Assembly (NCBI GenBank): GCA_947685225.1
Contig: CANTUV010000014.1
Location: 9,858,001-9,922,000 of the forward strand
Length of the DNA: 64,000 nt
Reading direction: 5' to 3'
Source: Garcia nutans
Lineage: Eukaryota; Streptophyta; Magnoliopsida; Malpighiales; Euphorbiaceae
Made by a program: the position numbers and the translations under genes
Part shown: positions 25,019 to 37,619 of the stretch, in pieces
Position numbering within the stretch: position 1 is the stretch's first letter
Layout of the letters: every line of letters begins with the position of its first letter
The notes under the pieces: model-generated
What the model was told of the DNA's origin: nothing
What the model saw: only the letters and a program-made list of their open reading frames with translations
Database searches by the model: none

Positions 25019-25620
25019 AATAAATAATAATTTGTTGATTATTTTTTTCTCCTCATATTCAAAATTGATTTTTTCAAATAAAAGACTAGTATTCTTTTAT
25101 TTAATTTCAAAAACTCTAATATAATCATATTATTCATATTTAATATTATTAAAATATATATATTTTTATAATTAACATATAAATTATCTATCATCATTAA
25201 TATACTATTTATGTAATAGTTTCAATAAACAGGTCTATTAATTATTAATCATTTATCAATAGCTTATTTATCCAATTTTGATAAACGATTCACAACTTAT
25301 TTTAAACAATTTATATTCCATAAATATATTATAAATAATAAATCAATAATCACTTTTCATTTAACCTTGCAGGTATAGGTTCTTCACTTCTTCAGAATAA
25401 TGAAAGCTCATCCATCTTCATTTAACCTTGACCGATGCTCGCGCGGGGGTTGGCCTCTGAATAGTTCCGCCCCTGCTAACAGGAGAAGAGCGGTTCGTCA
25501 TCCTTCAATTAAGTTCATATTAGGTATAAAATGTTCAAGTAGAAATTAAATTACCAAATATCACAAGGCATACAATATATGATTCTTGAAGAACAACAAA
25601 TTCACATTCACACTCTCACA

Positions 25621-25645
25621 CAACACACACACACACACACACAAA
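25621..25645. repeat. (CA)n microsatellite in pseudogene intron 3
   Basis: About 12 CA units. The functional TAD2 intron has only a GTGAGTGTGGATGTGAATGTG-like stretch at the same place, so the array expanded after duplication. Confidence 0.85.
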
Positions 25646-27149
25646 ACCAGTAGTGTTCAAAGGTAGATGACAAGCTAACCATAGACCATAGTAAAGGATG
25701 TTAGAAGAGTTAAACCAAGGGGAAGATAAATATTTCATTAGTACTCTTACATTTCTTGTCTCTGGGGTTCGGTTTCTTCCATATGCAATTACTTTCCCAA
25801 AGAACAAAATATACCTTAATCAAAAGAATTAACTTCTATTTTCTAGAAAGGAACCACAAACAATGATCAGGTTAATTAAATAATGCTTTTTTTTATCATA
25901 AACATATAGTTAGTACTATAATGGTTTACCAAACTTGCAACATGTTTAACTTATGCAGTTATTGCATATCTGATGAATGTCTTCCTGCTGTTAAGGTTTT
26001 CTCTCTTCTTATAAGAGCCCTGCCGCCCTCAGTGGCTCATAGTCCTCCCCTCCTTCCAACGACAATAATCTCTCTTTCCTTATTCCTTTCTTTTCGCCCT
26101 TCTTCCATCGGTTCGTCTCTATTGGGGTTGTGCTTAGGCCGGGTTCAATCCGGTTTGATATATTTTCTAAACCAACTGAACGCGAAATAAGTGAAAAATT
26201 CTCAAACCAAACCCGACTGAAAAATGAATAATTTTTATTGGCCCGCTTTAATTTCAGGTTTGGTCGGTTCAACACGGGTGGGCTTGAATTGGGCTTTTCA
26301 AGTGGGCCTTTGTTTTGTGCTATATTTTTTAGTTGTTTTTTTTAATAAAAAAATTAATTTTCAATTCTTTTATTTCAAGTTTTTATGAAAAAATTATTAT
26401 TTTTCAAATACATTAACTTAACCAGTTATTTATCAAAGTTATTTTTCAAATTATAGTTTAAATATAATAGAATATATATATATATATATATGGCAATTAA
26501 CTGATTCATCCAAAGCTACAATAAAAAATTCAAAATTATATCTTAAACCTATTGTTCATAACTTCATACATTTACGGTTTGGAAAGGATAACAAATACAA
26601 ATGTAACATTATATATAAACTAATAAGTTACAGAACATGTAAACTAATATGTAACATAATATGTATACTAATAAGCTACATAATTAGTTATAGAGCCTGA
26701 AAAATAAAAGTAACAGAAATAAAAAAAAAATTTAAACTCCTAAACTTGTAAATTGAAAATATGCATGCATCGGAATATCAAACATCAATCATCAAATAAA
26801 TAGTTTTAGGGCTTTCCGATATAACAAAAACTAATAAAAAGCCCTAGAACTACCTGAATATCCTCCGATGTACTGATTTATGGAAGCAAAAATAAAAATT
26901 ATATGCAAGGCAAGAATTTGAATGCTAGAATCAATAGACCAGACTTGTAACAAAAATACACAACTCAATCCCTGCAACTCAATCTAAACTTATTAAAAGT
27001 TTAAAAAAAAAGTTGCTCAAAAGTTAAACAAAACAACTGAAATGAAACATACCAAAATAATTGGAAAAAAAAATACACAACTCATGCCATTTCTCAACAG
27101 CTTGAGCAATTGAGTAGACCTGCAACTTGAGATTTTTATAACTCAATAC

Positions 27150-27335
27150 ACATTCAAAATTGAAAAAAAAAAGTTCACTAATTCAGCAGCTCAGCACAAT
27201 AAAAAATGAATAACAAGTTCACTAATTCAGCAGCTCAATGCACAATCAAAATTGAATAACAAATTGACTATTTAGTAGCTCAATACACAATCAAAATTGA
27301 ATAACAAATTCATTAATTCAGCAGCTCAATGTCAA
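27150..27335. repeat. degenerate tandem repeat, unit about 50-57 bp
   Basis: About four copies of a unit containing TTCACTAATTCAGCAGCTCA followed by CAATCAAAATTGAATAACAA. It lies in the 3' part of the presumed hAT element; weaker copies continue to about 27600. The flanking 26700-28200 is A-rich without a gene. Confidence 0.65.
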
Positions 27336-28209
27336 TGAGATACAATCCCAACAACAACAAGTCAATCTTAAATCAACTAAAAATAGAAATTGCTTAAAAG
27401 TCAAAAAACATAAATGGAATAAAAACATACCTAAATAATTGGAACAAAAATATACAACTCAAGTCATTCCCTAACAACATGAGCAATTCACCGAACCTGC
27501 AACATTGAAATTTCTATAATTCAATACTCCAAGACAAGATTGAATAACAATCCAGCAACTCACAACAATCCCAACAACTCATTGTTGATGAATTAAACAA
27601 ATTACATAACAAACTAAGTACTCGTATCAAGTATCAAATTAGATAACAAAAGTATTAAGCAATGAATTTCAATCAAATCAAAAAATTTCTATCCATTTTA
27701 TTACATAAATCACATTTAGCTAAATGAAAACAAATTCAAACAAAAACTTTAATATCACAATCATAATTAACTCAAAGAAATTCAACTCATTTCAATACAA
27801 CATCTCAATTAACTAAACTAGGAATGATACAAGAAATATAAACCAATTGAACAAGAATACAAGTCATTTTCAAGTTGCAGTAAAACAAACTCTAACAAAA
27901 TAACATTCAACTTATAAAATATAATATGTGCATTCTGGTCCAAAAAAGAAAAACCAAAGAATTATTGTACCTGTATTTCAACCAAAAGTAATTAAATAAA
28001 GGAAAAAATGAATTGAAAATAAAAGAAGCATAAGAAGATGAAGTAGTAAAAAGGGTAGTTGGGAGAGTTATATACTTATTTATCTATTTTTATGGGCAGA
28101 CTCCCATCGACAGTACTTGTTGCAACCTCCTTAGTCCCTCAAATAGTCATTTCTGTATGTAAATATGATTAAAAAAACAAAAATTAGATAACAAAGCTTA
28201 TATACATAC

Positions 28210-28644
28210 TAATGGTGGGTCGTGCCTCGGGGTGGTCCTAGCTCTTCATGCTCAGGCTCAGGTGTTGCTGCTATTGTGGCTCTCTCACCTGCAAGATAAG
28301 AAAGAAGGGGGATCAGGTTCCCCTAAGAGAGGCTCTGATGCTTAAGTCAAAGCTCGGTTAGTCTAAATAAAGAGAGAATGAAAGTGAGAGAATCCCTTTA
28401 CATGTGCAGGTGACCCCTATATATAGTTGAAGGGTAGGAGATAAGGTCTGAACGATGTCAGTATAAATTACAAATTTGTCAGAGCCGTACGACTGATGTC
28501 AGGAGGCTGTCTACTAGAGCATCTAGAACTTGGTGGGATTGAGAATGCCTGAAACCAAGATTCAACATTCTTCTGAGAGCTCAGCCATAAAGTTTACCGG
28601 ATAGAGGGCTTGGCAAACGAGCTCAGTAGGCAGGAGTACTATCA
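28210..28644 (-). repeat. 3' LTR (left copy) of the LTR element
   Basis: 435 bp, aligned throughout with 30278-30707 with many substitutions, which indicates an old insertion. It contains the TATA motif near 28426-28437 and CTTTCATTCTCTCTTTA on the minus strand, a common arrangement around the start site in plant gypsy LTRs. Confidence 0.75.
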
Positions 28645-30277
28645 TTAGTCCCCCCCCCCCTAATTATTTAATATTTATATCAAACTAGGAGTTGTGACTT
28701 TGAGATGTCAAAACGACCTCAGCTAGGGCTACAAGGAAATTAAGAGACATAATGTAGAGCTCGAGGAAAGAGAGCTCAAGAAGCTCAAGGGAGGAAAGCT
28801 TGAGGAACTGGAGGGCTGAGCTCGAGGACCGAGCTCGATTTTCCAGGGGTAGTACTACTAGTCCACCTCAGGAGTCTTGGCATTTATGCCACGTAGTTTC
28901 GGTTAAGAGTTCTAAAAGGACACGTGTCAAACAAGATGGAGCCGATGCTTCTAAAATTGTGGTAACAGTTTGGGAAGGAACTCAAAAGACGTAACTCCCA
29001 CGTCATACATTAATGATACCGATTCATATGGTCAAAGTCTCCTTTATAAATAGAGGGTTGGGGAAGCAGTATTATTCACTCGATTAATAAAATAAAAATG
29101 AAGAGGTGAAGTTGTAGAGTAATTACTTGCCTGAGGTGGATTATCTGTGGTGGTCGGTTGGATAACTTGTTTCGAAGTACGGCTCCTGGGAAAGCCTTCT
29201 TGGAACCTCTTTATGGTTTGAGAGGAGCTACTCAAGCTCTCTAGCTGCAATCAGATTCTTGGTTCGGGAGGAACTGCACGAGCTCTCTTATTTTGGCTAG
29301 ATTCGGTACTTCTCTTTTTGGTGTGGACCATTCATCTATGTTGTTGTTGTGGTTGTGGCTCGGTGCCTAGAGATGTAAAGCTCATTCTTGATGCAATAAG
29401 GTTCCAAGGCTCGGTACCTAGGGATGTCCCCCTTTGATGTTCTTACATTCATGTCGGATGGCTTCTTAGGCATGCCTATGGGTGAGGTTAGCATAGTTCG
29501 ATACATACATTTTTATACAATAATGGAGAATTATCATTATAGAAAAATGAAGGGTTCGGGAATACAAATAATCCCTAAATTTTCAAGGTTCGAAATAATT
29601 AATATAATTTATTATGTACAATCAGACCATTGATGTCAAATACAAATGAAAAATACAAGTTTGGGGTGCGCAAAGGCGCTATAACAGCTCGGTATGCATG
29701 AACGCACTATAACAGTTCAAAATTTTAAATGAAACGAGATTTTTTTATTTGCTCAGTTTTGTTTGATTCGCAGCTTCTATTAGCTTATTTGCTTGCAAGG
29801 AGTTCAATTTGTTTAGTTTGATGTGTTATGAGTACATAATATTGCTTCTTATTACAATATGGAAAATAGTAATTGAGTGTGCGACCAATGCACTGTGGCA
29901 TGATTTAGAGAGCTGAAAGTTTGGTATGCTACCAGGACACTGAGATGCATAGTAAGTGCTAAAGTTTAATGTACAACTAAGGCACTGAGAAGCACGATTG
30001 GTGTGTTGAGAGCTCATTGTACGAGGGCACCGCGAGACACATAATATGTACTAAAGATCAGTGTACGACTAAGGCACTGTGAAATACACTGTACGTGCTG
30101 AAAGCTTAGCCTCCACAAGAGGTCTTTAACAGTAGTGCGCATGGAGGCATTGTGATACATATTGAGTAGAACAATAATGCACAGTTAGAGTTCTCTTCTT
30201 GTAAGAGCTGAGGAATGTACCTGAGGCTCAAACACCTATATCAGGGAATAGTTATTCCACGTTCACCGCACCACAGA

Positions 30278-30707
30278 TGATGGACCGTGCCTTAAGGGTT
30301 GTCCTAGCTCTTCATGCTCGGGCTCAGGTGATGCTTTTGCTGTGGTTCTCCCACCTACAAGACAAGAAAGGAGGGGGATTAGGCTTCCTGGGTGGAAGCT
30401 TTGATGCCTAAGGTAGAACTCTATTGATATGAGTAAAGAGAGAATGAAAGTGAGAGAACCCCTTCACCTATGGGGGTGACCCCTATATATAGTTAGAGTA
30501 GGAGACAAGATGTGAGCAGTGTCAGCACGATTGCGAATGTGTCAGAGCCGTATGATGTCTGTCAGGAAGCTATCTACCCGAGCATCAAGAGCTCGGTGTG
30601 ATTGAGAATGCCCAAAATCAATATTCAATATTCTTTTAAGAGCTCGATCATAAAGTCAACTAGACAAAAGGCTCAGCAAAGGAGCTCAATAGGTAGGAGT
30701 ACTATCA
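30278..30707 (-). repeat. 5' LTR (right copy) of the LTR element
   Basis: 430 bp with an intact TGATGG terminus, and the same TATA and CTTTCATTCTCTCTTTA motifs on the minus strand. The primer-site candidate lies immediately to its left (30261-30277). Confidence 0.75.
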
Positions 30708-30789
30708 CTTACAAATATCAAAAGAATATAATATTTCAAATTCAATGCACAACGCTTGATTCAATCTTTCCGCATTCCTTAAGTGCTTC

Positions 30790-32720
30790 AAGTAATTAAG
30801 GGTGTTGGAATCTGAAAACTGTTGGCTTTAGCCAAATTTGAGTGCAAATTAAGTTGTTTGTCATCGTAAGAGATAATGAACACCTAAATGAATCCAATAT
30901 TTGTCCCCAGTGCTAAAAGCACTCTCTGAAGCAACTGTGACAACTGGAACTGCAAGCACATCACATGATTGAATAGACAACACTGGGAATCTAGTTGCAT
31001 TTGCTTTTCACCAATCTAACGCATCAAAATTAGTATCCTCCCCATATTCACAATGTTCACTCAAGTATTTTTCTAAGTCATTCAGAGCATTTTCAGTATC
31101 TTATTGCCTTAAATGGCTCTTAAAAGTTGATGCCCTAGCTTTAAAAGCTAGAATTTGTATGCCCAAGCCAGCTTTTGATGTTAGATCTGTTTGAACCAGA
31201 TTTTCAGAAGTTGTGGCAAGCTTGTATGCCGTAGCATACCATGCATACATTATGGTCATTTGATTTTGAATCCTACCAATCATATTTTTCACTGATTCCC
31301 CACCATGAATATCTTTTAGAGACTATGTTATGTATTTCATTTTGTTCCTCAGGTCAAGGATGTTTCCTATAAACAATAAACCGTTGATGTTTTATATTTT
31401 ACCTTACTGTTTATCATATTTTTTTCATTTCCATAGCAATTATCCCTAATAATGTTTTAGAATTTACCAACCAATTTTTGATTTCAAATTTGATCAACGA
31501 AATGTGATGGAAAGCATTGCATGTTGTCACATATAATGAACTAGATATATCATATGTGACATCATAAAAAATTTTCATAAATTCTAAGAAAATCCTAGCA
31601 TTTTCTCAATCGGCTGGCATAAGTGCTAATCCACTTTTGTCGTTGTCTAAAAAATACTGCCAAAAGTCCCCATCCTCTTCTTCTAATATTTCAAAAGTCT
31701 TTTGAAACTTTATTGCAGCATCAAGCATCAAATAGGTAGAGTTCTACCTAGTTGGAACATCTAAGCACACTAGTGATTTGTGTAGTATTTCTTCCTGCTC
31801 TATACAAGATTTAACTTTGTCAACCTTGAAGGGGAGGCCGTAACATACCTCATAGCATGTCTAATGGTAGAAATAGCTGAATTCATGCCATTTAAACTCA
31901 TTTACCACTAAGTTCAGAATATGGGCATAATACTTAAAATGTAAAAACTCTTTGTACATTACCAAACCACTAGAAATTTTGGTTTTCTTCTTAAGATACG
32001 TAATAGCTCCATCATTGGATCTTGCATTATCAACCATTATTGTAAAAACCTTTTTCAATCCCCCACACATTTAAACAAAGCTCAATTTGTCACACATCCA
32101 ACAATCTGTGGTTAGGCAAACTCTCTCACAATCTCTCTTTAAAAATCCTCATAGCCTTAAATTTTCATCCATGTTTAGCTAGAAATAATCCCTTGCAACA
32201 ATATACCTGGAGGTAACTTTAAACTGAGGAGCAACTTTAGAAAACATATATTTAAATCCATATCCTTCAACCACCCTAAAAGGTTGTTTGTTAGCTATAA
32301 CAAACACCACGATAGCCTTCCTACATTCTTCAAGACTACAACTTTGAGGTGCAACACCTAAATCTATCCCACCATCTGATTTGGGAGTGAAATTAAGAAC
32401 TTGTTGTTTAGGATCATTTTTCAACGCATATGGGTATTTCAGACGGATTTTCAGATGGTGAACCAAGTTGGATGTTCCGTGAGTCTTGGAATCACATAAG
32501 TACTTCTTACCACAATAGTTGCATGCAACTGTTGGATTAGTAGTCTCCTTTTAGGGAAATTCAGTAAAATAATCCCAAGCGATCAACTTCTACCTAGGGC
32601 CAAAAGCAAGTTGCTTCCTTTTTCATGGCAACAGGTGGTTTTTCTACATCCCCTACTGAATTTTGTTGATTATTTTGTTCTTATTGAGTACGTTCTTATC
32701 GCTTTTCTTGATTTATTGCC
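30790..32720 (-). pseudogene. decayed hAT transposase (BED zinc finger, RICESLEEPER-like)
   Basis: Reading the minus strand from 32.6 kb there is a BED-finger segment (ACNYCGKKY, then SKTHGTSNLVHHL), a KYPYA stretch, the EECRKAIVVFVIANKQPFRV block, and a catalytic-core region with FTIMVDNARSNDGAITYLKKK (around 32040-31980). At the C-terminus a dimerisation region reads FPVLSIQSCDVLAVPVVTVA followed by SESAFSTG (about 31000-30900). Frames change between blocks and in-frame stops occur; for example, a TGG Trp codon expected before that last block reads TGA. The order matches a full-length hAT transposase, so this is one degraded gene rather than fragments. Confidence 0.85.
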
Positions 32721-32759
32721 ATAATACTTAAAGAAAATACACAAGATAATTTAAAAACT

Positions 32760-32945
32760 TTCGCTTCTTTAGTTATATTAAGTTATTGAATTAATTTAGG
32801 TTATTATAGTTATTTAAGTTATAGAATTAATTTTAGTTATTGAATTAATTTAAGTTATTATAGTGATTTAAGTTATTGAATTAATTTAGGTTATTGAATT
32901 AACTTAAGTTATTGAAGAAATTTAAATTATTGAATTTAATTTATC
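32760..32945. repeat. short tandem repeat, TTAAGTTATTGAATTAATT units
   Basis: Around eight imperfect copies of a unit of about 22 bp upstream of the transposase remnant. Surrounding DNA from 32945 to 33990 is AT-rich without genes. Confidence 0.7.
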
Positions 32946-33992
32946 AAATGATTGGACTTTGGACTTCTATAACTAAACATATTTTTAATGTCTAATATTT
33001 TATTTAGTTAATTACGAATCCTCAAAGATTTCTGATCTTTTGTGGAATCCAAAAACCCTATAAACATTAAATAATAATAAACTGCCATAATAAATTTAAA
33101 TTATGCAGACATCTGAAACAAATAGTCAATATTACCTTTATTGGAATGTTTGATAAATCACATAAACACATAACAATTAACAAAAAACTTTATATGTTAC
33201 ACATGCATCAATTACTAATTAGCAACTTCATATATAAAAAATAACTTTACAATAGCAGTTACAAGTTCATAAACACAAAATCAAACATTCATTTTAAAGA
33301 ACCTATTCATATCACATGATAACAACAAACATATGCAATTGTAGCTTAAAAAAAACAAATACATATATCATCATCGACATTTAACAACCAAGTAAAATGA
33401 AGAATTTAAGATACAAAAAATATACCACCAGCTCAACTCCACTTATCTTCAGACTGAGGTTGACCAATCTCCAATAATTTAAGAGATACGAAACACATGA
33501 AACAGAAAAAATACACTCAGTATCAAATTAAAAAAAAAAGATAATGTATATATACTTATACATAATGTACATCCAAACATTATATAATTATAGTTCTCCA
33601 AAAATAATTATAACATATAATCATTTAAAATTAGGTGAGAAAATAGTTATATTATTACATAGAATTAAAAGTTTCTAATAGAAAACAGTTTAGAAATAAT
33701 GTTTAATTATTATTCAAGTATTTAATAATAATTATTTAAAATTTTTAATTAATAACATATAATTAAAATTCATTCATATTATATAATTAAAATTATACAA
33801 ATAAATAATATATTTTTTAACTATTAATTAATATTATATAAAAAAATTTAAAATTATACACAAACCTCAAATATAAACAAAGCTACCAAAAAAAATTTAA
33901 AATCCTAAATCAGTGTTGAAAAATCACAGAGTAAAAGAAAAATATAAAAAATACTAAAATCCCTAAATTAGATATACTAAAAACCTAAAACA

Positions 33993-36900
33993 AACCATTA
34001 AAAAATTCAAAATCTTTAAACATTGTAACCGTAAACACAAACTTAATCAAACATCTTGCTTATTTTTAACAACTCAGACAATTAAATATCGAAATATATA
34101 AATATTTATTAACTAAAAACATAAACAAAACACAAAAACAATAAAAGAAAGAAAGAAAACTTGAAACACGACAAAGCTAAAACAAAAGCAGATCTATAAA
34201 ACCCATTAAAAATTCAAAAGCTTTGAACATAATAGCCATAAACACAAACTTAATCAGACATCTGGAGTATTTTTAAAATTCATGACACTTATATATCCAA
34301 ATATATAAATACTTATTAACTAAAAACATAAACAAAACTTGAAAATAACAAAAAAAGAGAAAAACAAAAAAACTTGAAACACTAAAAACCTAAAACAAAA
34401 ATAGATCTATAAACCCATTAAAAAAAATTCAAAAGCTTTGAACACAGTAACCCTAAACACAAACTGTAATACCCGTATACCCTATATACGTACAATATAT
34501 ATTTTCAGCATATGTAAAATATGCATATACGGTATAAAAATGTCACAGACCAGTTTAATAAATTTTTTTTTTACATTTCCAATTTAAAATTTTAAATTCT
34601 AAATATATAAAAATTAAATAGAATATAAATATTTTTTACTTTTTATAAGAACCCAAAATAAATAATATATATAAAAATCTTTGGAAAAAATTCGCTAGAG
34701 TTTTGTCTGTAATTTGAACATCCCAAAATTTAGCAATTACTCCACCTGCAAAAAGAAAACACTCCCAAATAATTTCAAATCACCATCTCAATCATACTTC
34801 TCAATTTGACCAAGTTTCTCAAACATTTATATATATAGATATATATAATTTAAAACACACTTACTCTCCCATTTCAAATACATTGACCCAAACATTTTTT
34901 ATAATATACAATGCGTAAAATCCAAAACATAATATATTATGCATAAAACTCAAAATGTACAATAACATAAAAATATATACATGCTGCTAATAGTGTTTCT
35001 AATCTCAATAGCAACTCAACAAGCTCAACTACAAGTCTAGACTCAACTTGGTCTAGAAGATCTCTCTGGCTTAACTGGGTCTACCCTGTCACCTACGCGA
35101 TGGAAACAATCGCGCTAAGCCGAAGCCTAGTGGTACAAACTTTGATAATAACAATATAACTCAATGCAATACCAATGCACAATGTATTTAGATGTCACAT
35201 CATTCCACTTTCTTATATTTTTCAAATAATTCATAATTCACATTAAAACAAAGATAAGTATGGGCTCAAAAAGGATCTAATATGCTATTCAAATTTTGAG
35301 TTACTGATTTGGTCCATAATGACACCATGTGTCTAGCCCCGTAGGCAATATATCCATGGATAATGTAATAGCCCCAGTCTCTTGGACCTCAACCCGACTA
35401 GACCCTCAAGCCCCAGTATCTTGGTCCTCAACCCAGCTAGACTGCTACAGTTTTTGAGGCTTAAGACCCAGTTTTTTCACCCCAAAAATATCATATTTAT
35501 CAGTTGGCCTGGCTTACGACCTAGTCTTTTCATCATTTCAGTGTATAGCCCGTAGGCAATCATGGGCATGCCGCCAAACCCAGAACTCTGAAAATTGAAT
35601 AACATACTAGGCACACAATTTATTCATATTTCTCATTTTTACATATTCAATCTAGGCACATTACCTTATTTTCATATTTTTTTCTCACTTTTCTCATTTT
35701 TCACATCTTTCTCATTTTTCTCAATTTTCTCACTTTTCTCATTTTTATCAATATCAATTCATTTTATTATTACACATATCTCAATTTTGCATTCACAACA
35801 CATTACCCAATTACTTTGGGTATTTTCACATAATATGCATATTTCACATGTTACACAAATTAGCCATTATCAATGGCTTTTCACAATGCATTTAACACAT
35901 ATATGACATTACAAATGTCATAGCATATTATTTATACACAATCAATGAACCAAGTAGCTTAAGACATTTTTCAACTAAAATGTGTTAAGTCCAAATGTTA
36001 TGCAAATATAGACATTATATTCAAAGTTTGTACATACCTCCACTAGCAACCCAAAGCAAGCTAAAAACAACATTCAATCCAATATTTCCAATTTGCCCTT
36101 CACCACTTGGATGAAGCAAATCAACCTCCCTCAAAGCCTAAACCAAATGTGATAACAAATAATCATTTAGTATCATATTTAATGGCATTTCCAACATTAA
36201 ACCATAACTACACATCACTCCTATAAATTTCCAAAAATTTATCCTTTCCTTACTTCAACATTGGAATTCCATTCTACTACAATTAAATTAGTGTTTTAAG
36301 TTTATTTATATTATTAAAAACATATTTTAATACATTTAAATCATTTACATTATAAAAATACACTCTTATACACAAAATCTAAAAAATGGCATAACCTTCC
36401 CCCATTGAAGGTTTTCCATTCCAACACAATCCATTACTCATTCCAAGCTTATATTCATCACTTTTAACACTAACAACATGCTTAAACAAATAAAATCACA
36501 CAATTCAACCACTTTGAAAAATCACTTTTCTAAAACCCTAAATCTCCACTTCCATTCTCAAACTCCAACCCAACACCACCAAATCCAATATTTGACTTTA
36601 AAATACTTGTTTATGAATAAGAACAACTCATTTAGAACCAATTTACACAATTAAAGTTCATGTTTTCAAAATCCCAAAAATCCATAACCCTAAATTCTCT
36701 CTCTTCACCATTCTTTAACCAAACTCCATCATCTCTTCAATCTAACCTTAGAATCATTGTTAACTACCCAAAATAACATCATACACACCAATTCCAACAA
36801 TTATAACATACTACATCAAAATCTCAAAACTCACATAATCCAAATTTCCAAGGAATTCAAAGAAAAGAGATGGAAACTTGCTAATTTTGGTGGAGATCAC

Positions 36901-37540
36901 CAAAAATCCACTTGCAACTTGTTAATTTCTTCAATTTATGGAGCATGGAAGAAGTAGAATCCTTGGTCTAGCTCCCATGGAATTTCGACCAAAGGAAAGA
37001 GAAGAAGAAGAAGAAGAAGATTTTAATATTTCTTTTCCTTTCATCTTTTTTTTTAAACCACATATATATATTTAAAAAATTTAATTTTTAATTTTTTAAT
37101 TTTTTTAATAAATTAAAAGTCCTAATTTCCCTCTTCCATTCAAAAATAATTTATTTTTAAATTATTTTATTAATTTTAAATTTATAAGATTTAATTATCA
37201 AAATACCCTTTTCTTTTAAAAAGTGTTGACTTTTATATATGTTATGCATACTTTGCATATATATATCACATATATATTCTACTTTTTCATTTAAAATCCC
37301 TTCATTTTTCATTTAAAACCATTAATTTAATTTATCCTTATAAATTATAATTTATTTTATCCAATTTTTCAAAAATTAAAAATTTTCAAAAATTTTAGGA
37401 TGTTACACAAACTTAAGCAGACATCTTGCATATTTTTAAGAACATAGACACTTAAATATCCAAATGTATAAATATTTATCAATTAAAAACAAATGAAAAG
37501 TAAAAATAAAAAATAAAAGAAAAAAAAACTTGAAATTGAA
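33993..37540. repeat. tandem repeat of about 210 bp, third copy split by a solo LTR
   Basis: Units start at about 33993, 34201 and 34412 with CCATTAAAA..ATTCAAAA and contain AAACACAAACTTAA.CAGACATCT. The third unit breaks exactly at AAACACAAAC (34464) and resumes at 37408 with CAAACTTAAGCAGACATCTTG, so the solo LTR landed within the array. Confidence 0.8.
34465..37407. mobile_element. large solo LTR (2.9 kb)
   Basis: It starts TGTAATACCCGTATACC and ends GGATGTTACA (the ends are imperfect inverted repeats), with perfect 5-bp target duplications CAAAC (34460-34464 and 37408-37412). It contains a CGCGATGGAAACAATCGCGC segment near 35095, which resembles a motif found in large plant gypsy LTRs. 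A GAA-repeat tract lies at 36999-37022. No coding region is present; frames at 35595 and 36757 are composition artefacts. Confidence 0.85.
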
Positions 37541-37619
37541 ATCGGTGAAAAAAATTATTTTCAGTAAAAATCTATAAACTATATTAAATAACAAGCACAA
37601 ATCGTAATTGATCCATAAA

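Larger units (their letters stand above)
24063..25475. mobile_element. hAT element inserted in the TAD2 pseudogene
   Basis: The termini CAGTGGCGGAACCAG and, as reverse complement on the right, CAGGGGCGGAACT are flanked by perfect 8-bp target duplications CTAACAGG (24055-24062 and 25476-25483). The 1413-bp element has no transposase; its core is a minisatellite of about 48 bp that was later split by a Harbinger MITE, followed by AT-rich DNA. Confidence 0.92.
23741..25940 (-). pseudogene. partial TAD2 pseudogene (intron 2 to start of intron 4), inverted
   Basis: The minus strand matches TAD2 from about 9885 to 10850, introns included, so this is a DNA-level duplication rather than a retrocopy. 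Exon 4 (23941-23782) keeps the HAE motif, but the zinc-binding Cys-Ile-Met-Cys reads Arg-Ile-Met-Cys. The exon 4 acceptor has changed from GCAG|GCT to GCAAGCT, and its donor from GT to GC. A deletion of about 70 bp between short TGGG repeats removed the exon 3 acceptor and the first part of exon 3, leaving 25798-25751. Intron 3 is split by an hAT element and has a (CA)n run. Exons 1, 2 and 5-7 are absent. It cannot encode a deaminase. Confidence 0.9.
28210..30707 (-). mobile_element. non-autonomous LTR retrotransposon with two LTRs
   Basis: Two diverged direct repeats (28210-28644 and 30278-30707) start TGATGG/TAATGG and end ACTATCA. The flanking pentamers are CATAC (28205-28209) and CTTAC (30708-30712), 4/5 identical. 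The minus strand is the sense strand: a polypurine tract with 12 G (reverse complement of 28645-28664) borders the left LTR, a TGG-initial primer-site candidate (TGGTGCGGTGAAC) borders the right LTR, and each LTR has an ACTATATATAGGGG TATA box on the minus strand. The 1.6-kb interior encodes nothing I recognise; it contains GAGCTC-rich stretches and a further TATAAATAG near 29044. The type (gypsy-like, gag/pol lost) is inferred from the LTR style. Confidence 0.75.

Noticed and set aside
35595..35906. 103-codon open frame
   Set aside because: Lies inside a solo LTR and consists of TTTTCTCA-type low-complexity sequence.
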